64,000 nucleotides of DNA from Chryseobacterium aahli (GCF_022699665.1 NZ_JALDNB010000002.1:248001-312000); one strand, 5' to 3'. Shown: positions 34,713-44,734, counted from the first letter of the stretch. The notes: generated by a model from the letters alone, not told the origin. A program made the numbers and translations.

Positions 34713-35324
34713 TTATCCTCCGAACTTGCTTGCGTAATCGTTTTGAGAAGCGATAATCACTTTTCTAGCGTGTTCTGCTCCGTAAACTTCCTGGATTCTA
34801 CATTTTGCAGGCTCGTCCGGAAGGTTTTTATACGTTAAAAAGTAATGCATTAGTCTTTTTACTTCAGCTTCTGGAAGTTCAGCGATATCTCTGAAATGTC
34901 CGAAAGCGTGGTCGCTTACCATAACTGCAACGATTTTATCATCAGCTTCACCACCGTCAATCATTTTGAAACCACCGATTGGAATAGCTTCCATCAATAA
35001 ACCACCAGAATGAATATTGTGAGAACTCAAAACACAGATATCCAAAGGGTCATGATCTCCCATTGTAACGTCATCTGCTCCACTTTCTACAGCTAATTTC
35101 ATCACTTCTTCATTACAGTACGTTCTTGGAACGAAACCGTATAATGCAGGAATGATGTTTGAGAATTTCTGAGGTCTGTCAACCTTTAAATATCCTGTAG
35201 CTTTATCAATTTCATATTTAATCGTATCTGAAGGAACAATTTCCACGAAAACGTTGACAACGTTTGGCGCATCTTCTCCTGCAGAAATCCCATGCCACGG
35301 ATGTGCTTTAAAATTTGGAATCAT
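34713..35324 (-). CDS. ppa: Soluble inorganic pyrophosphatase (family I)
   Basis: 203 residues, cytoplasmic. The Mg-binding signature is DHDPLDICVLS (the family DxDPxD), preceded by IKYEIDKATGYLKVDRP and YGFVPRTYC. It hydrolyses PPi made by biosynthetic reactions. It lies upstream of hppA in the same direction, separated by the nested repeat, so the two PPi-removing enzymes are linked but probably separately transcribed. Confidence 0.92.
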   Translation of the reverse strand: MIPNFKAHPWHGISAGEDAPNVVNVFVEIVPSDTIKYEIDKATGYLKVDRPQKFSNIIPALYGFVPRTYCNEEVMKLAVESGADDVTMGDHDPLDICVLSSHNIHSGGLLMEAIPIGGFKMIDGGEADDKIVAVMVSDHAFGHFRDIAELPEAEVKRLMHYFLTYKNLPDEPAKCRIQEVYGAEHARKVIIASQNDYASKFGG

Positions 35325-35347
35325 TTATTTATCTTTATTTTTATAGT

Positions 35348-35860
35348 TTAAGCAATTATTAAAATTTCTCTTCTCAAATCTTCAATGGTTGCCCCGATGT
35401 AATCATCTCCATTCATATAATTCATGATGAAAACGGTTTTAAATTCATTAAGATTAGGGTTGTTATTCAAACTTTCGTAAGTTTTGTGAAGCAAATCTAT
35501 GATAGCGATTTTAGAATCAAAAATATTCTGCCATGAATTTTTCGTTAAGTATAATTGTTGAGACGAATTGTATTCAAACTCTTCATTGATGGTACGTTCT
35601 GTTAAAAAAACAAACTCGTGAGCCGCTAAATCTTTATCAAATTTCTGAATTAGATTAGAGGGTTTCATTCGCTCTAAAAAAAGCGTCATTCTTTCGTAAG
35701 AATGGGTTTTATTTTCAGAATTTGATTTTACAGAAAGTAACTTGATTTCCTGATTTTTTAGATTGATGTACGTATAAACAAATTGTCTGAGCAAAACCAA
35801 AAACGGAATCGCCACAATCAATGCAAATGCATACGGTAAATAGTCTGAAAAATTTGTCAT
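35348..35860 (-). CDS. Membrane-anchored protein of unknown function (DUF7935-like)
   Basis: About 170 residues with one N-terminal membrane segment (YAFALIVAIPFLVLLRQFVY) and a cytoplasmic part rich in helices (HSYERMTLFLERMKPSNLI, TKNSWQNIFDSKIAIIDLL, GATIEDLRREILI). I start at ATG 35860, because the frame 5 codons further upstream would need TTG. It resembles a conserved Bacteroidota family that I recall as DUF7935. The gene lies 23 bases before ppa and probably shares its transcript. Confidence 0.65.
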   Translation of the reverse strand: MTNFSDYLPYAFALIVAIPFLVLLRQFVYTYINLKNQEIKLLSVKSNSENKTHSYERMTLFLERMKPSNLIQKFDKDLAAHEFVFLTERTINEEFEYNSSQQLYLTKNSWQNIFDSKIAIIDLLHKTYESLNNNPNLNEFKTVFIMNYMNGDDYIGATIEDLRREILIIA

Positions 35861-36030
35861 AATTTGAGGAAGCAAAATTACTAAATATTTGTTATTTAAC
35901 CACCATTTTAATAAGTTTTAATAAATGCAGTTGAGTCAGCGGTTTAAAGTAAACATGCAACGGGTAAAATTATAATTATTAAGAATAAAATTTAACTAAA
36001 TTTACAGCTGTATTACGCAAAATCATAGAA

Positions 36031-36813
36031 ATGTCTCTTAATAATTATATCTCAAAATTAGCTTTCACCTCAAAAATTACCAACAGTTTAAAATCGTGGA
36101 TTTCACTGATTATAAATTCTAAGAGATACAGTTCAAGATTTAAAAAGAAGAGTTTAGATTTAAATAACAATGAAACTTTTGTTTATCATTTAAAAGTTGC
36201 AAAAAAAAGTTTCGCTTTCTATCTAAGAACTTTTAAGGGTGATATTGATATTTTCTACGAAGTTTTCTGGAAAAAAACCTACGCTGAACATCTTTCAATT
36301 TTAAAGGAAGAACCTAAAATAATTGTTGATTTGGGAGCTCACATTGGAATTACATCGACCTACTTATCTTTAAAATATCCTGATGCGAAAATATATGCAG
36401 TAGAAGCTTCTACAGAAAATTTCGAACTGCTTAAAAACAATACGAAATCCTTTAAAAATATAGAATGTATTCATGCCGCAGCATACTTTGAAGATGGGTT
36501 TGTCAATTTTTCAAGAAATGAATTATCTTACAATCAGAGAATTTCTGAAACTGGTATTTCAACAAAAGCAGTTTCTATTCAAAGTCTGAAAGAAACTTAT
36601 AATCTATCAAATATTGATCTAATGAAAATCGATATTGAAGGTGGGGAGATTGATTTGTTGAGTAAAAATAATTCGTGGCTATCCAGCGTTGAAAATATCA
36701 TTATAGAAATTCACAATCCCTATACCGCATCAGATTTAGAAAAAGATCTGAAACCTTTTGGTTTTAAAATAATGCGTGATGAACATTTTGTTTTTACAGC
36801 GGTAAAAGGCTAA
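36031..36813 (+). CDS. FkbM-family methyltransferase
   Basis: 260 residues. The SAM-binding core is IIVDLGAHIGITSTYLSLKYP with the acidic residue in IYAVEASTENFELLKNN. The C-terminal family block is IDLMKIDIEGGEIDLLSKN, then IIIEIH. FkbM enzymes usually O-methylate polyketides or sugars of surface glycans. No glycan cluster is adjacent, so the target is unknown. Monocistronic. Confidence 0.85.
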   Translation: MSLNNYISKLAFTSKITNSLKSWISLIINSKRYSSRFKKKSLDLNNNETFVYHLKVAKKSFAFYLRTFKGDIDIFYEVFWKKTYAEHLSILKEEPKIIVDLGAHIGITSTYLSLKYPDAKIYAVEASTENFELLKNNTKSFKNIECIHAAAYFEDGFVNFSRNELSYNQRISETGISTKAVSIQSLKETYNLSNIDLMKIDIEGGEIDLLSKNNSWLSSVENIIIEIHNPYTASDLEKDLKPFGFKIMRDEHFVFTAVKG

Positions 36814-36828
36814 AATATTTAAAAAAGA

Positions 36829-37722
36829 TTACCCGATTTTTAAAATATTTTTAAGTAAGTCTTTTTTGGAATTGCTTAGGACAGGATACGTTTTCAAAAT
36901 TGGGCGAAAACCGGTGAAAAATTCTTCAATGGAGGGAATTTCGCTTCCTTCAAAATCAAATGTTTTAGAATCAATATTTTTAGAAATAATATAATCTATT
37001 AAAAAAGATGATCCAGATAGTTTTACTGATTTTTTATCATTAAAAGTTCCAAGTAATGCAACTGTACTTTCGTTACTGTACAATGCCAAAGCATTAATAA
37101 TTTTCTTTCGGTAGATAAAAACAACTATTTCCAAAAGTTTTGCTTTTTCTAATTCTGAAAATATTTTCATGAATTTCTTTTTATCATTCTCATCTTTAGC
37201 ACCCAGTGAATTTTCAGTGATAAAGTTTTCGGCATCTTTGAAATTTATTTTTTGAATCTCTGAATTTTCAAGAATTTCAGTATCTAATCTTAATTTTCTT
37301 TTCCGTTTAGGCGAATATCTTTGCCTTACCAATTCATAGTTTTCGGGATTGATAAGATAATTTTTTCTTCTTTTTAAAGTTTGAGTAAATTGATTAGAAT
37401 CATTGAAAGCGTAATACCAAATTCTATATTTGTTTTCAAAAAAATCTAAAAACTGGTCATTAATAAATACTTCGTCATTCTTTGAAAAAATTCCAAGTTG
37501 TTGACAAAGTTTTGGATTAATTATAAATTTCAGCCCCAATTTTTTGATATAAGGAACCGGCATCACCGCTTCATAATCATTATAAACCAGCAATTCCCAT
37601 TTTTTTTCTGAAGTAATATCTAAGAAATTTTTTGTTGCAGAGTATTTTCGTTGTTCAGAATTTTCTAAGCAATTGGTATATTTTTCAAAATCTATTTCGT
37701 TGTATTTCAGTCTTCTAATCAT
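36829..37722 (-). CDS. FemAB/GNAT-like acyltransferase
   Basis: 297 residues. The C-terminal half looks like a GNAT/BioF2 domain: LLEIVVFIYRKKIINALALYSN, ALLGTFNDKKSVKLSGSSFLIDYII and DFEGSEIPSIEEFFTGFRP, the last being typical of FemAB-like proteins. Substrate unknown. Peptidoglycan or surface-glycan modification would be usual for the family. Its ATG overlaps the radC stop by 4 bases. Confidence 0.65.
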   Translation of the reverse strand: MIRRLKYNEIDFEKYTNCLENSEQRKYSATKNFLDITSEKKWELLVYNDYEAVMPVPYIKKLGLKFIINPKLCQQLGIFSKNDEVFINDQFLDFFENKYRIWYYAFNDSNQFTQTLKRRKNYLINPENYELVRQRYSPKRKRKLRLDTEILENSEIQKINFKDAENFITENSLGAKDENDKKKFMKIFSELEKAKLLEIVVFIYRKKIINALALYSNESTVALLGTFNDKKSVKLSGSSFLIDYIISKNIDSKTFDFEGSEIPSIEEFFTGFRPILKTYPVLSNSKKDLLKNILKIG

Positions 37723-38396
37723 AATATGCCTTCGTCTGCGAAACTTAGATAAGAATTTTGGGTTATGATGAGATGATCAAGAAGCTGAATGTTCATGAGA
37801 TTTCCTGCTTCCTTTATCTTTTTTGTGATACTGATATCTTCAGCACTTGGTTTTACATTGCCTGAAGGATGATTATGTGAAATGATAATTCCCGTAGCAA
37901 AATGTTCTAAGGCTGTTTTAAAAACAATACGAATATCCACAATTGATTGGTTGATTCCGCCTTGTGTGAGCTGTGAAATATGGATAACTTTGTTGCTCTG
38001 ATTTAGAAAAACTGCCCAAAACTCTTCTGTTCTGAGGTCTGCCAAATGAAGTTTCAAAATCTGATAAGCATCTTTACTGCTTGAGATCTGAGGTTTTTCG
38101 GGAATTTCCTGTGAAGCTCTTCGTCTTCCTATTTCTAAAGCAGTTGCGATAGAAATTGCTTTTACTTCGCCTACTCCTTTAAATTTAGTTAGATCTTTTA
38201 TCGTCAATAAACTCAGTTGGTGCCAATTATTATCAACCGATGCCAAAATTTTTCTGGACAACTCCACTGCCGTTTCATCTCTGCTTCCGCTGCCCATGAT
38301 GATTGCCAAAAGTTCAGAATCAGAAAGTGAATTTTTACCTTTTAGTAAAAACTTTTCTCTGGGTCTGTCATCTTCGGCAAGAAATTTTATAGACAT
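37719..38396 (-). CDS. radC: RadC/JAB-domain protein
   Basis: 225 residues: an N-terminal helix-hairpin-helix-like part (LTKFKGVGEVKAISIATALEIGRR) and a C-terminal JAMM metalloprotease-like domain with IIISHNHPSGNVKPSAED (HxH...D). Despite the name, a direct role in DNA repair is not shown for the family. It is the first of two overlapping genes with the FemAB-like one. Confidence 0.88.
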   Translation of the reverse strand: MSIKFLAEDDRPREKFLLKGKNSLSDSELLAIIMGSGSRDETAVELSRKILASVDNNWHQLSLLTIKDLTKFKGVGEVKAISIATALEIGRRRASQEIPEKPQISSSKDAYQILKLHLADLRTEEFWAVFLNQSNKVIHISQLTQGGINQSIVDIRIVFKTALEHFATGIIISHNHPSGNVKPSAEDISITKKIKEAGNLMNIQLLDHLIITQNSYLSFADEGIL

Positions 38397-38426
38397 GATT
38401 TAGGTTGTAGATATTAATTTTTAGGT

Positions 38427-39002
38427 TTAATAAAACGCAAATAAAATAATTGGCTTTTTTGATTGGTCAATATATTTTGCAGTTTGATTAAAGGCAATTT
38501 TTGATAACATGGGACAGCCAAGACTTAAACAAGCTAAATTTTCAGATTCCTGATTTGGAATGCAATCAAAAGAATGAAGAACGATGGCACGTTGCATTGC
38601 ATTATTATTGGTAGAATCAAGACCTTGTAATCTGTAAGCTTTGCCAAACTTGCCTACATAACTTTCACGGATTTCATATTTTCCCAAAGAAGATTGATAA
38701 GAGCCTTCTACATTAGAAAATTTCAAATCATTTGATCTGGATATTACAGAACCAGAACCGTGAGAAACAATTGCTTTCTGCAAAAATTTATCATTCTTTA
38801 AATCGTAAACAAAGTATCTGTATTTTCCGGAATGCGTTTTGAAATTAATAAAAACGGCAATTTCCTGGTTGTAATTTTTTCCTTTCAGAAAATCTTTAAT
38901 TTCTGATATTTTTGTTGCCGGCAAAACCAACTGACTCTGTTGAGATTGGGTTTTGGAACATGAAATAATAAAAAGAAACAAGAAAATAAATTGTTTCATC
39001 AT
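38427..39002 (-). CDS. L,D-transpeptidase-type murein protein (YkuD_2-like)
   Basis: 191 residues with a short export signal (MMKQFIFLFLFIISCSKTQSQ), possibly a lipoprotein at Cys15. The catalytic domain shows FINFKTHSGKYRYFVYD, VSHGSGS, VLHSFDCIPNQ and the active cysteine in LSLGCPML. It would cross-link or modify peptidoglycan in the periplasm. Monocistronic. Confidence 0.8.
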   Translation of the reverse strand: MMKQFIFLFLFIISCSKTQSQQSQLVLPATKISEIKDFLKGKNYNQEIAVFINFKTHSGKYRYFVYDLKNDKFLQKAIVSHGSGSVISRSNDLKFSNVEGSYQSSLGKYEIRESYVGKFGKAYRLQGLDSTNNNAMQRAIVLHSFDCIPNQESENLACLSLGCPMLSKIAFNQTAKYIDQSKKPIILFAFY

Positions 39003-39075
39003 CAGAAATTGTGTTTAATTTTTTACAAATTTATGTAGTATTTAAAGCTATCAGCAAAAGCTAATTGTAATAAAC

Positions 39076-39744
39076 TTATTCTATAATCAGTCCGTCTTTC
39101 ATGACCAATTTTCGGTCTGTGATTTCAGCTAAATTGGGATTATGTGTTACAATTACAAAAGTCTGGTTATATTTATCTCTCAAATCAAAAAACAATCTGT
39201 GTAAATCGTCAGCGTTTTTTGAGTCTAAATTTCCCGTCGGCTCATCCGCGTAAATAATTTTAGGAGAATTGATTAAAGCTCTTGCCACAGCTACTCTTTG
39301 CGCTTCACCACCCGACAACTGATTCGGTTTGTGATGAAGTCTTTGAGCAATTTTCAAATCTTCAAATAAATCATACGCTTTTTCAATCGCTTCCTTTTCA
39401 TTGGCTCCTGCAATTTTTGTTGGAATTAAAACATTCTCCAATGCTGTAAATTCCGGAAGAAGCTGATGAAACTGAAATACAAAACCTATGTTCTGATTTC
39501 TGAACCTCGAAATCTGCTTATCACTCATGTTGATAAATGATTCTCCATTGAGCTCAATTTCTGTATGATAGTTTTTAGGGTTTGAAGGGCTGTCTAAAGT
39601 TCCTAAAATCTGTAAAAGTGTAGATTTTCCGGCTCCGGATTCTCCAACAATCGAAACAACTTCACCCGCTTTGATGTGAAGGTCTACCCCTTTTAAAACT
39701 TCCAGATTACCATAAGATTTATGGATATTACTTGCTCTAATCAT
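39076..39744 (-). CDS. lolD: ABC transporter ATP-binding protein, LolD/MacB type
   Basis: 222 residues. Walker [16 protein letters not shown]-loop region [21 protein letters not shown], signature [15 protein letters not shown] and Walker [19 protein letters not shown] are typical of LolD, which drives release of lipoproteins from the inner membrane. The permease partner is not next to it, as is common in Bacteroidota. The MacB-type alternative cannot be excluded. Confidence 0.85.
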   Translation of the reverse strand: MIRASNIHKSYGNLEVLKGVDLHIKAGEVVSIVGESGAGKSTLLQILGTLDSPSNPKNYHTEIELNGESFINMSDKQISRFRNQNIGFVFQFHQLLPEFTALENVLIPTKIAGANEKEAIEKAYDLFEDLKIAQRLHHKPNQLSGGEAQRVAVARALINSPKIIYADEPTGNLDSKNADDLHRLFFDLRDKYNQTFVIVTHNPNLAEITDRKLVMKDGLIIE

Positions 39745-39821
39745 GCTTCAAAAATAGTGATTTTTTTTTTGCTTTTAGCTTCTTGTGATCAGCTTTTAGT
39801 ATCATTGATTTAATTAAGAAA

Positions 39822-40979
39822 TTATCCTTTTTTGATAATAATTCTAAAGGTCGTACCCTTGCCAACTTCAGTTTGAGAAATTTTTATATCACCGTTGTGG
39901 TATTCCTGCACTACTCTTTTGGCTAAGCTTAAACCTAATCCCCAACCACGTTTTTTTGTTGAATAACCTGGTTTGAAAGCGTTTTGAGCCTGATATTTTG
40001 TCATTCCGCTGCCGTTGTCTTTTACTTCTATTAAAATATTTTTGTTGCGTTCAAAAACTGACATTTGCAAAACACCTTCACCTTTCATGGCATCCACAGC
40101 ATTTTTAACTAAATTTTCTATCACCCAGCTCATCAGTATTTTATTGTGCGGAACCAAAATATTGTACGTTGGAAGCAAAAGTGTAAAGTTTATTTTCTTT
40201 GAAATTCTTGTTTTTAAATAATCATAATTCTCCCGAATAGTTTCGTTAAAATTCATATCATTCAACTCGGGAACCGAACCAATTTTAGAGAATCTTTCAG
40301 AGATTGTTCTTAACCTTTCAATGTCTTTTTCTATTTCCTGTACACCGTCAGAATCCGGATTTTCAAGTTTCATAATTTCCATCCAGCCCATCATTGATGA
40401 TAATGGAGTTCCAATTTGATGTGCCGTTTCTTTTGCCAAACCTGCCCAAAGATAACCTTCATCGGTTTTCTTTACCGTTCTTAAAAACCAAAATGAAAAC
40501 AAGAAATAACAGAGTACAAAGAAACCTAAAAGGAAGGGAGAATATTGTAAATTATTTAGAATCTTTGAGTTATCATAATAAAGAAACTGGTTATTACCAT
40601 TAGAAAATTCAAGTTCAATAGGTGGATATTTTTTCGCCATTCGCTTTGCCAAAGAAACAATCTCCTGATCATTATTATCATATTCTTTTGAAATGTTTTT
40701 GTGCTCGATGATCTGATCATTTTTATCTAAAATAATAACCGGAATTGAAGTATTTGAACTATAAATTGTCAGAAGTAATGACTGAACTTCCAAACTTGGT
40801 GCTGTAGCTTCCTGCTGAAATTTTATAGCACTCACCAAAATATCAACTCTTCGCACTTCCTCCTTTCTTAAGTAATTAATCACCAAAGTCGATGCAATAA
40901 CAATTGCAATGACAACTAAGGTCATCAGAGAAAAAATAAACCAGTTGTTGAATCTGGAAAATATGGATCTTTTTTTCAA
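39822..40979 (-). CDS. Orphan sensor histidine kinase
   Basis: 385 residues. Two membrane segments (about 13-37 and 148-168) bracket a sensor region of about 110 residues. The phospho-acceptor helix is AKETAHQIGTPLSSMMGWME, with His188 in a HQIGTP box. The ATP-binding domain has the N-box NLVKNAVDAM, DNGSGM and the G-boxes KKRGWGLGLSLAKR. No response regulator is adjacent. It lies 7 bases downstream of the PBP4-like gene in the same direction, so an envelope signal is plausible. Confidence 0.88.
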   Translation of the reverse strand: MKKRSIFSRFNNWFIFSLMTLVVIAIVIASTLVINYLRKEEVRRVDILVSAIKFQQEATAPSLEVQSLLLTIYSSNTSIPVIILDKNDQIIEHKNISKEYDNNDQEIVSLAKRMAKKYPPIELEFSNGNNQFLYYDNSKILNNLQYSPFLLGFFVLCYFLFSFWFLRTVKKTDEGYLWAGLAKETAHQIGTPLSSMMGWMEIMKLENPDSDGVQEIEKDIERLRTISERFSKIGSVPELNDMNFNETIRENYDYLKTRISKKINFTLLLPTYNILVPHNKILMSWVIENLVKNAVDAMKGEGVLQMSVFERNKNILIEVKDNGSGMTKYQAQNAFKPGYSTKKRGWGLGLSLAKRVVQEYHNGDIKISQTEVGKGTTFRIIIKKG

Positions 40980-40986
40980 TTAAATT

Positions 40987-42360
40987 TTATTTTAAAATAT
41001 TTAAAATCTTCTGCAATTCGCTACTTCCGCTTCCCTGATAATTATTGATGATAATGGCATAAATATATTTCTTTCCATCTTTTGAAGTGTGATAACCTGC
41101 GTAAGATTTTGTATCTCTCATCGTTCCGCTTTTCATTTTCATACCGTTGTCCTGAGTAGGAAATCCGTCGTAATAAGATTCAAACCAAGGTTGTTTTTTA
41201 GCATAAATTAAAGCCTGAACTTCTGCTTTTGCCGAAACATAATTTTGTGGTGAAAGCCCGCTTCCGTCAGCGAAATTAATCATATTTGAATTAATACCTT
41301 TTGATTTCCAGAACTCTGTAAGATAAGCAATTCCGCTTTTGAAATTGGGGTTACCTTTTTTCTCTTTTCCTAAAGTTTTAATTAAATTTTCCCCATATAA
41401 ATTCACGGATTTTCTCAGAAACCAATAAATGATTTTATCTAAAGTTGGCGATTCGTAAGTAAGAATAATATTGTTTTTCGGAAATTCTATAGCTTTCTTT
41501 CCTTCAATTTGAATTTGAGAATTTGTTAAAACTTTTCCTGAAAACTCAACTCCGGAATCTTTCAGCCATTTCTGAACTTCAACTCCCAATTGCAACGGCG
41601 GATTGGGAACAGAACCAGAAACCGTTGTCACTTTTCCTGCGGGTAAACTTCCATTAATTAAAGCTACATCAGAATATGGTGCTGTGAAAATCAAACTTTG
41701 GTCTGAACTTCCGCTTGCTTTTAAATCATTCAGCCATTTAATTCCAGCTAAAGGATAAGAGAAACTTTTAAAATCTGTTCCGTTGATGTTAATGTCAAAC
41801 TGATTTTCGCGCCAATTAACTCCCCAAACTCCGGCTCCGTAATAATTTCCCAAATCATCCCATGGCCAACCTCCTGGAATCGTCTGATGGTCAAAATAAG
41901 AATCATCAATAATCAAATCACCCGAAATTTTTGTAATTCCTGATTTTTTGATGGCTTCTAACAATTTTTGTTTGAAATTTTCAGGCTTATAGCCTTCATA
42001 ACGCCAACTTCCCAATGTAGGATCTCCGTTTGATGTGATGAAAAGATTTCCGTTTAAACTTCCATTAGAAATCGTTCCTGAGTATGCTGACGTCGTTTTG
42101 TAAGTGTAATTTTTACCTAAAGTTTCCAAAGCAGCGGCTGCAGTAAATATTTTTTGCGTAGAAGCCGTTGATAAACCTTTACTTCCCTGATATTCGTAAA
42201 CTAAATTCCCGCTTTCATCTGAAACATAAAAAGATAGGTTTGATGAAACTGCCAAAGAAGAATTCATTAGATTTTTTGTAGCATCATCTAATTTTTGAGC
42301 AATATTTTGAGCAAAAATAATTTGTGTGGAAAATATGATTATGGCAAACGATTTTTTCAT
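40987..42360 (-). CDS. dacB: D-alanyl-D-alanine carboxypeptidase/endopeptidase (PBP4, S13 family)
   Basis: 457 residues with a signal peptide (ending IIFAQ). The penicillin-binding motifs are STQK (SxxK, about 67-70), KSVNLYGENLIK (SxN) and MKSGTM (KTG variant). The inserted domains typical of PBP4 lie between SxxK and SxN. It trims or cleaves peptide cross-links in periplasmic peptidoglycan. Co-directional with the histidine kinase downstream. Confidence 0.88.
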   Translation of the reverse strand: MKKSFAIIIFSTQIIFAQNIAQKLDDATKNLMNSSLAVSSNLSFYVSDESGNLVYEYQGSKGLSTASTQKIFTAAAALETLGKNYTYKTTSAYSGTISNGSLNGNLFITSNGDPTLGSWRYEGYKPENFKQKLLEAIKKSGITKISGDLIIDDSYFDHQTIPGGWPWDDLGNYYGAGVWGVNWRENQFDININGTDFKSFSYPLAGIKWLNDLKASGSSDQSLIFTAPYSDVALINGSLPAGKVTTVSGSVPNPPLQLGVEVQKWLKDSGVEFSGKVLTNSQIQIEGKKAIEFPKNNIILTYESPTLDKIIYWFLRKSVNLYGENLIKTLGKEKKGNPNFKSGIAYLTEFWKSKGINSNMINFADGSGLSPQNYVSAKAEVQALIYAKKQPWFESYYDGFPTQDNGMKMKSGTMRDTKSYAGYHTSKDGKKYIYAIIINNYQGSGSSELQKILNILK

Positions 42361-42407
42361 GAAAGAAATATTTATTCAAATATAATTTTAAATTATTGCA
42401 ATTTTAT

Positions 42408-43283
42408 TTATAAATCCATTTCTTGCAACTCTTTCTTGTATTTTTCGAGTTCTTCATCATTAAAGAGAAATTTAAAATCCGGAAGTTTTTCAAATGATTT
42501 GTCAAACTGTCTAACTTTTTCGTCGTCATCTTCATCAATAAAAAGATCCATCTGGATTTCTTTTATGTATTCCAATTTATTGTCATAATATTTTAAAAGA
42601 GAATTATTCCATGATTCTTTAATGCATCTTAAGCAACGATTTTCAAAAACTGATTTATATCCGCAAATTTCACAATCTTTTAAATTTTCGAACATTGACT
42701 TAACATATGTTTTATCTTCAATTGAAAAAAGATGCTGAGGAATTGAATTTAATAACAAATAAAAATTAGGTTCCCAACGGGCAAAGTGGAATGTTTTTTC
42801 TCTATCCGTAAACGAAGATGAAATATATAATGTCATTTGGCTGTAGGAATTCCGAACATCAATTCTACTAATTTCATTAGTATTAAAAACATATTTGTCA
42901 TTAATTTTCACATCATCATTATCAATTTCAAGAATATTAATCGTTTCCACATAATGATCAAAGCATAGGGTTGTTTCCCAAGAACTTACAAATCTACCTT
43001 TTCCTTCCTTTCCGCATTTCTCACAAGTTTTTCCTGAGAGTCTTATGTATTTACTTTTAATTTCCTGAATCTTTTTATTTAAAGCTTCATCAGGAGATGA
43101 AATGTAGCAACGTAATCCTCCAAATTTTTCTTTTCCAAATACTTTTTCATCTAAATTCCAACCAGTAATACAGAATTCATATAGCATTTCTCTAATTAAC
43201 GAATGCCACCCTGAACCATTTATCGAAAAGTTTGATAAATTGCTTTCAATAAATTGATTTATTGCGTCTTTAGAAAATTCCAT
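42408..43283 (-). CDS. Zinc-ribbon protein of unknown function with a phage-like KEKFGGLR module
   Basis: 291 residues. The N-terminal third has WHSLIREMLYEF and KEKFGGLRCYI, then CEKCGKEGKG and a distal LCFDHY, the pattern of small zinc-binding modules I associate with phage and accessory genes. A second set, CEICGYKSVFENRCLRC, lies near residue 225. The C-terminus is very acidic (DEDDDEK). I do not recognise the full protein. It is 5 bases downstream of the peptidase E gene and may be co-transcribed. Confidence 0.6.
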   Translation of the reverse strand: MEFSKDAINQFIESNLSNFSINGSGWHSLIREMLYEFCITGWNLDEKVFGKEKFGGLRCYISSPDEALNKKIQEIKSKYIRLSGKTCEKCGKEGKGRFVSSWETTLCFDHYVETINILEIDNDDVKINDKYVFNTNEISRIDVRNSYSQMTLYISSSFTDREKTFHFARWEPNFYLLLNSIPQHLFSIEDKTYVKSMFENLKDCEICGYKSVFENRCLRCIKESWNNSLLKYYDNKLEYIKEIQMDLFIDEDDDEKVRQFDKSFEKLPDFKFLFNDEELEKYKKELQEMDL

Positions 43284-43288
43284 GATGA

Positions 43289-43981
43289 TTAAAGTTCTGT
43301 TCCTGATTCAATTTCGTAAGGCTCTTTCCCTTTCTCAAAAATTCTCGTCAGCTCGCTTCCTTCTACAGTAATTTTACTATCAATTCTTCTTATCCAGTTT
43401 CCTTCACGAAGTCCAACAACTTTGATGTCGTTTTGGGTTAAAAATTCTTTGATACGAGTTTCTCTCGTTTCTCCATTATGTTTTAAATTAGGATTAGGAT
43501 CGAGATAATGCGGATTGATATTAAAATGAACCAATCCCATACAGTCAAAACTTGAAGGATAAACAATCGGCATATCGTTGGTTGTTTTCATATTCTGCCC
43601 GCCAATATTACTTCCAGCGCTGCATCCTAAGTATGGCTTTCCATTTTCCACATTTTGCTTTAAAAAAGACATCAGGTTTTCTTCATGCAGCGTTTTAACT
43701 AATAAAAATGTATTTCCACCGCCAGTAAAATATCCTTTTGCTGAATTTAGGGCTTCGATTTTATCTTCAAATTCATGCAACCCTTTTACTTTAATATTTA
43801 TTGTTTCGAAAAAAGATTTTGCTTTTGCGGTGTAATCATCATGTGAAATCCCGCCGGGTCTTGCGAATGGAATGAAGATGATTTCGTCAATTGCTTTATA
43901 TAAATCAATAAGTTCTTCTTTTAAATATTCAAGATATTCTCCGCCAAAAATTGTAGAAGTTGAGGCTAATAATATATTCAT
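43289..43981 (-). CDS. pepE: Peptidase E (alpha-aspartyl dipeptidase, S51 family)
   Basis: About 230 residues. The family block GYFTGGGNTFLLVKTLHE and the nucleophile elbow LGCSAGSNIGG (active Ser) are present, with NPHYLDP near the C-terminal side. It hydrolyses dipeptides with N-terminal Asp in the cytoplasm. I start at ATG 43981 (MNILLASTSTIFGG), which fits the family N-terminus. The longer frame begins at TTG 44026 and adds 15 residues of no family likeness. Confidence 0.88.
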   Translation of the reverse strand: MNILLASTSTIFGGEYLEYLKEELIDLYKAIDEIIFIPFARPGGISHDDYTAKAKSFFETINIKVKGLHEFEDKIEALNSAKGYFTGGGNTFLLVKTLHEENLMSFLKQNVENGKPYLGCSAGSNIGGQNMKTTNDMPIVYPSSFDCMGLVHFNINPHYLDPNPNLKHNGETRETRIKEFLTQNDIKVVGLREGNWIRRIDSKITVEGSELTRIFEKGKEPYEIESGTEL

Positions 43982-44168
43982 AAGATGAAAGATAATAGGT
44001 TTGTTATGAAACAAAGATAAACTCAAACAAGGTAAGAATCAAAAAATACGCTAAAAAAAGTCTGATAACTGTTAATACCTTCAAAAAAAACTTAAAGATT
44101 CTAAAACTTTCCTTGTAATGGAATTATTCTTGAACTTCAATATTTACAATTTTAAAAATGTAAGAAAT

Positions 44169-44726
44169 ATGAAAACGATTAAAATTAATACTAAGCAATT
44201 ATTTGTAGGTTTAATGATGATAGGAAGTACAGGAGCTCTTGTCGCCCAAACTTCGCCAAAAACAGACAGTGTGAAAGTTACTGCATCTACAGCTCAGGTA
44301 CAAACAAATCCCGTGATTGAGGGTTTAAAAAAACAAATTGAAGCAAATCCGAAAGATACGGAAGCATTAGCAAAATTGGCTACAGCGTATCAGGATGCAT
44401 CAGATTGGACAAATGCAGTGGATACATGGAAAAAAATATCTGTTTTGTTACCAGATTGGGCGCCTTCTTATTACAGCCAAGCTTATGCATATCAATCTGC
44501 TAAAGATGATGCCAATGCAAAACTTGCATACGAAAAATATATCGCGACTGTAAAACCTACAGAGATCGAACAGAATAAGAAAAATCTTGCTTATGCGTAC
44601 TTTTATATTGCGTTTGCAGAACAAAAAAGCGATCCTACAAAAGCAAAAGAACATATTGCTAAATCTATAGAATACGATCCTACAAATCAGGATGCTGTAA
44701 AACTCAACCAAGCTTTAAATTCATAG
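44169..44726 (+). CDS. Secreted tetratricopeptide-repeat protein
   Basis: About 185 residues: a signal peptide (MKTIKINTKQLF to LVAQ) and two to three TPR-like units (PKDTEALAKLATAYQDASDWTNAVDTWKK and PSYYSQAYAYQSAKDDANAKLAYEKY, then AYAYFYIAFAEQKSDPTKAKEHI). A periplasmic scaffold role is likely. I start at ATG 44169, where the signal begins, not at the in-frame ATG 44118. A terminator follows the stop. Confidence 0.78.
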   Translation: MKTIKINTKQLFVGLMMIGSTGALVAQTSPKTDSVKVTASTAQVQTNPVIEGLKKQIEANPKDTEALAKLATAYQDASDWTNAVDTWKKISVLLPDWAPSYYSQAYAYQSAKDDANAKLAYEKYIATVKPTEIEQNKKNLAYAYFYIAFAEQKSDPTKAKEHIAKSIEYDPTNQDAVKLNQALNS

Positions 44727-44734
44727 TTAAAAAT

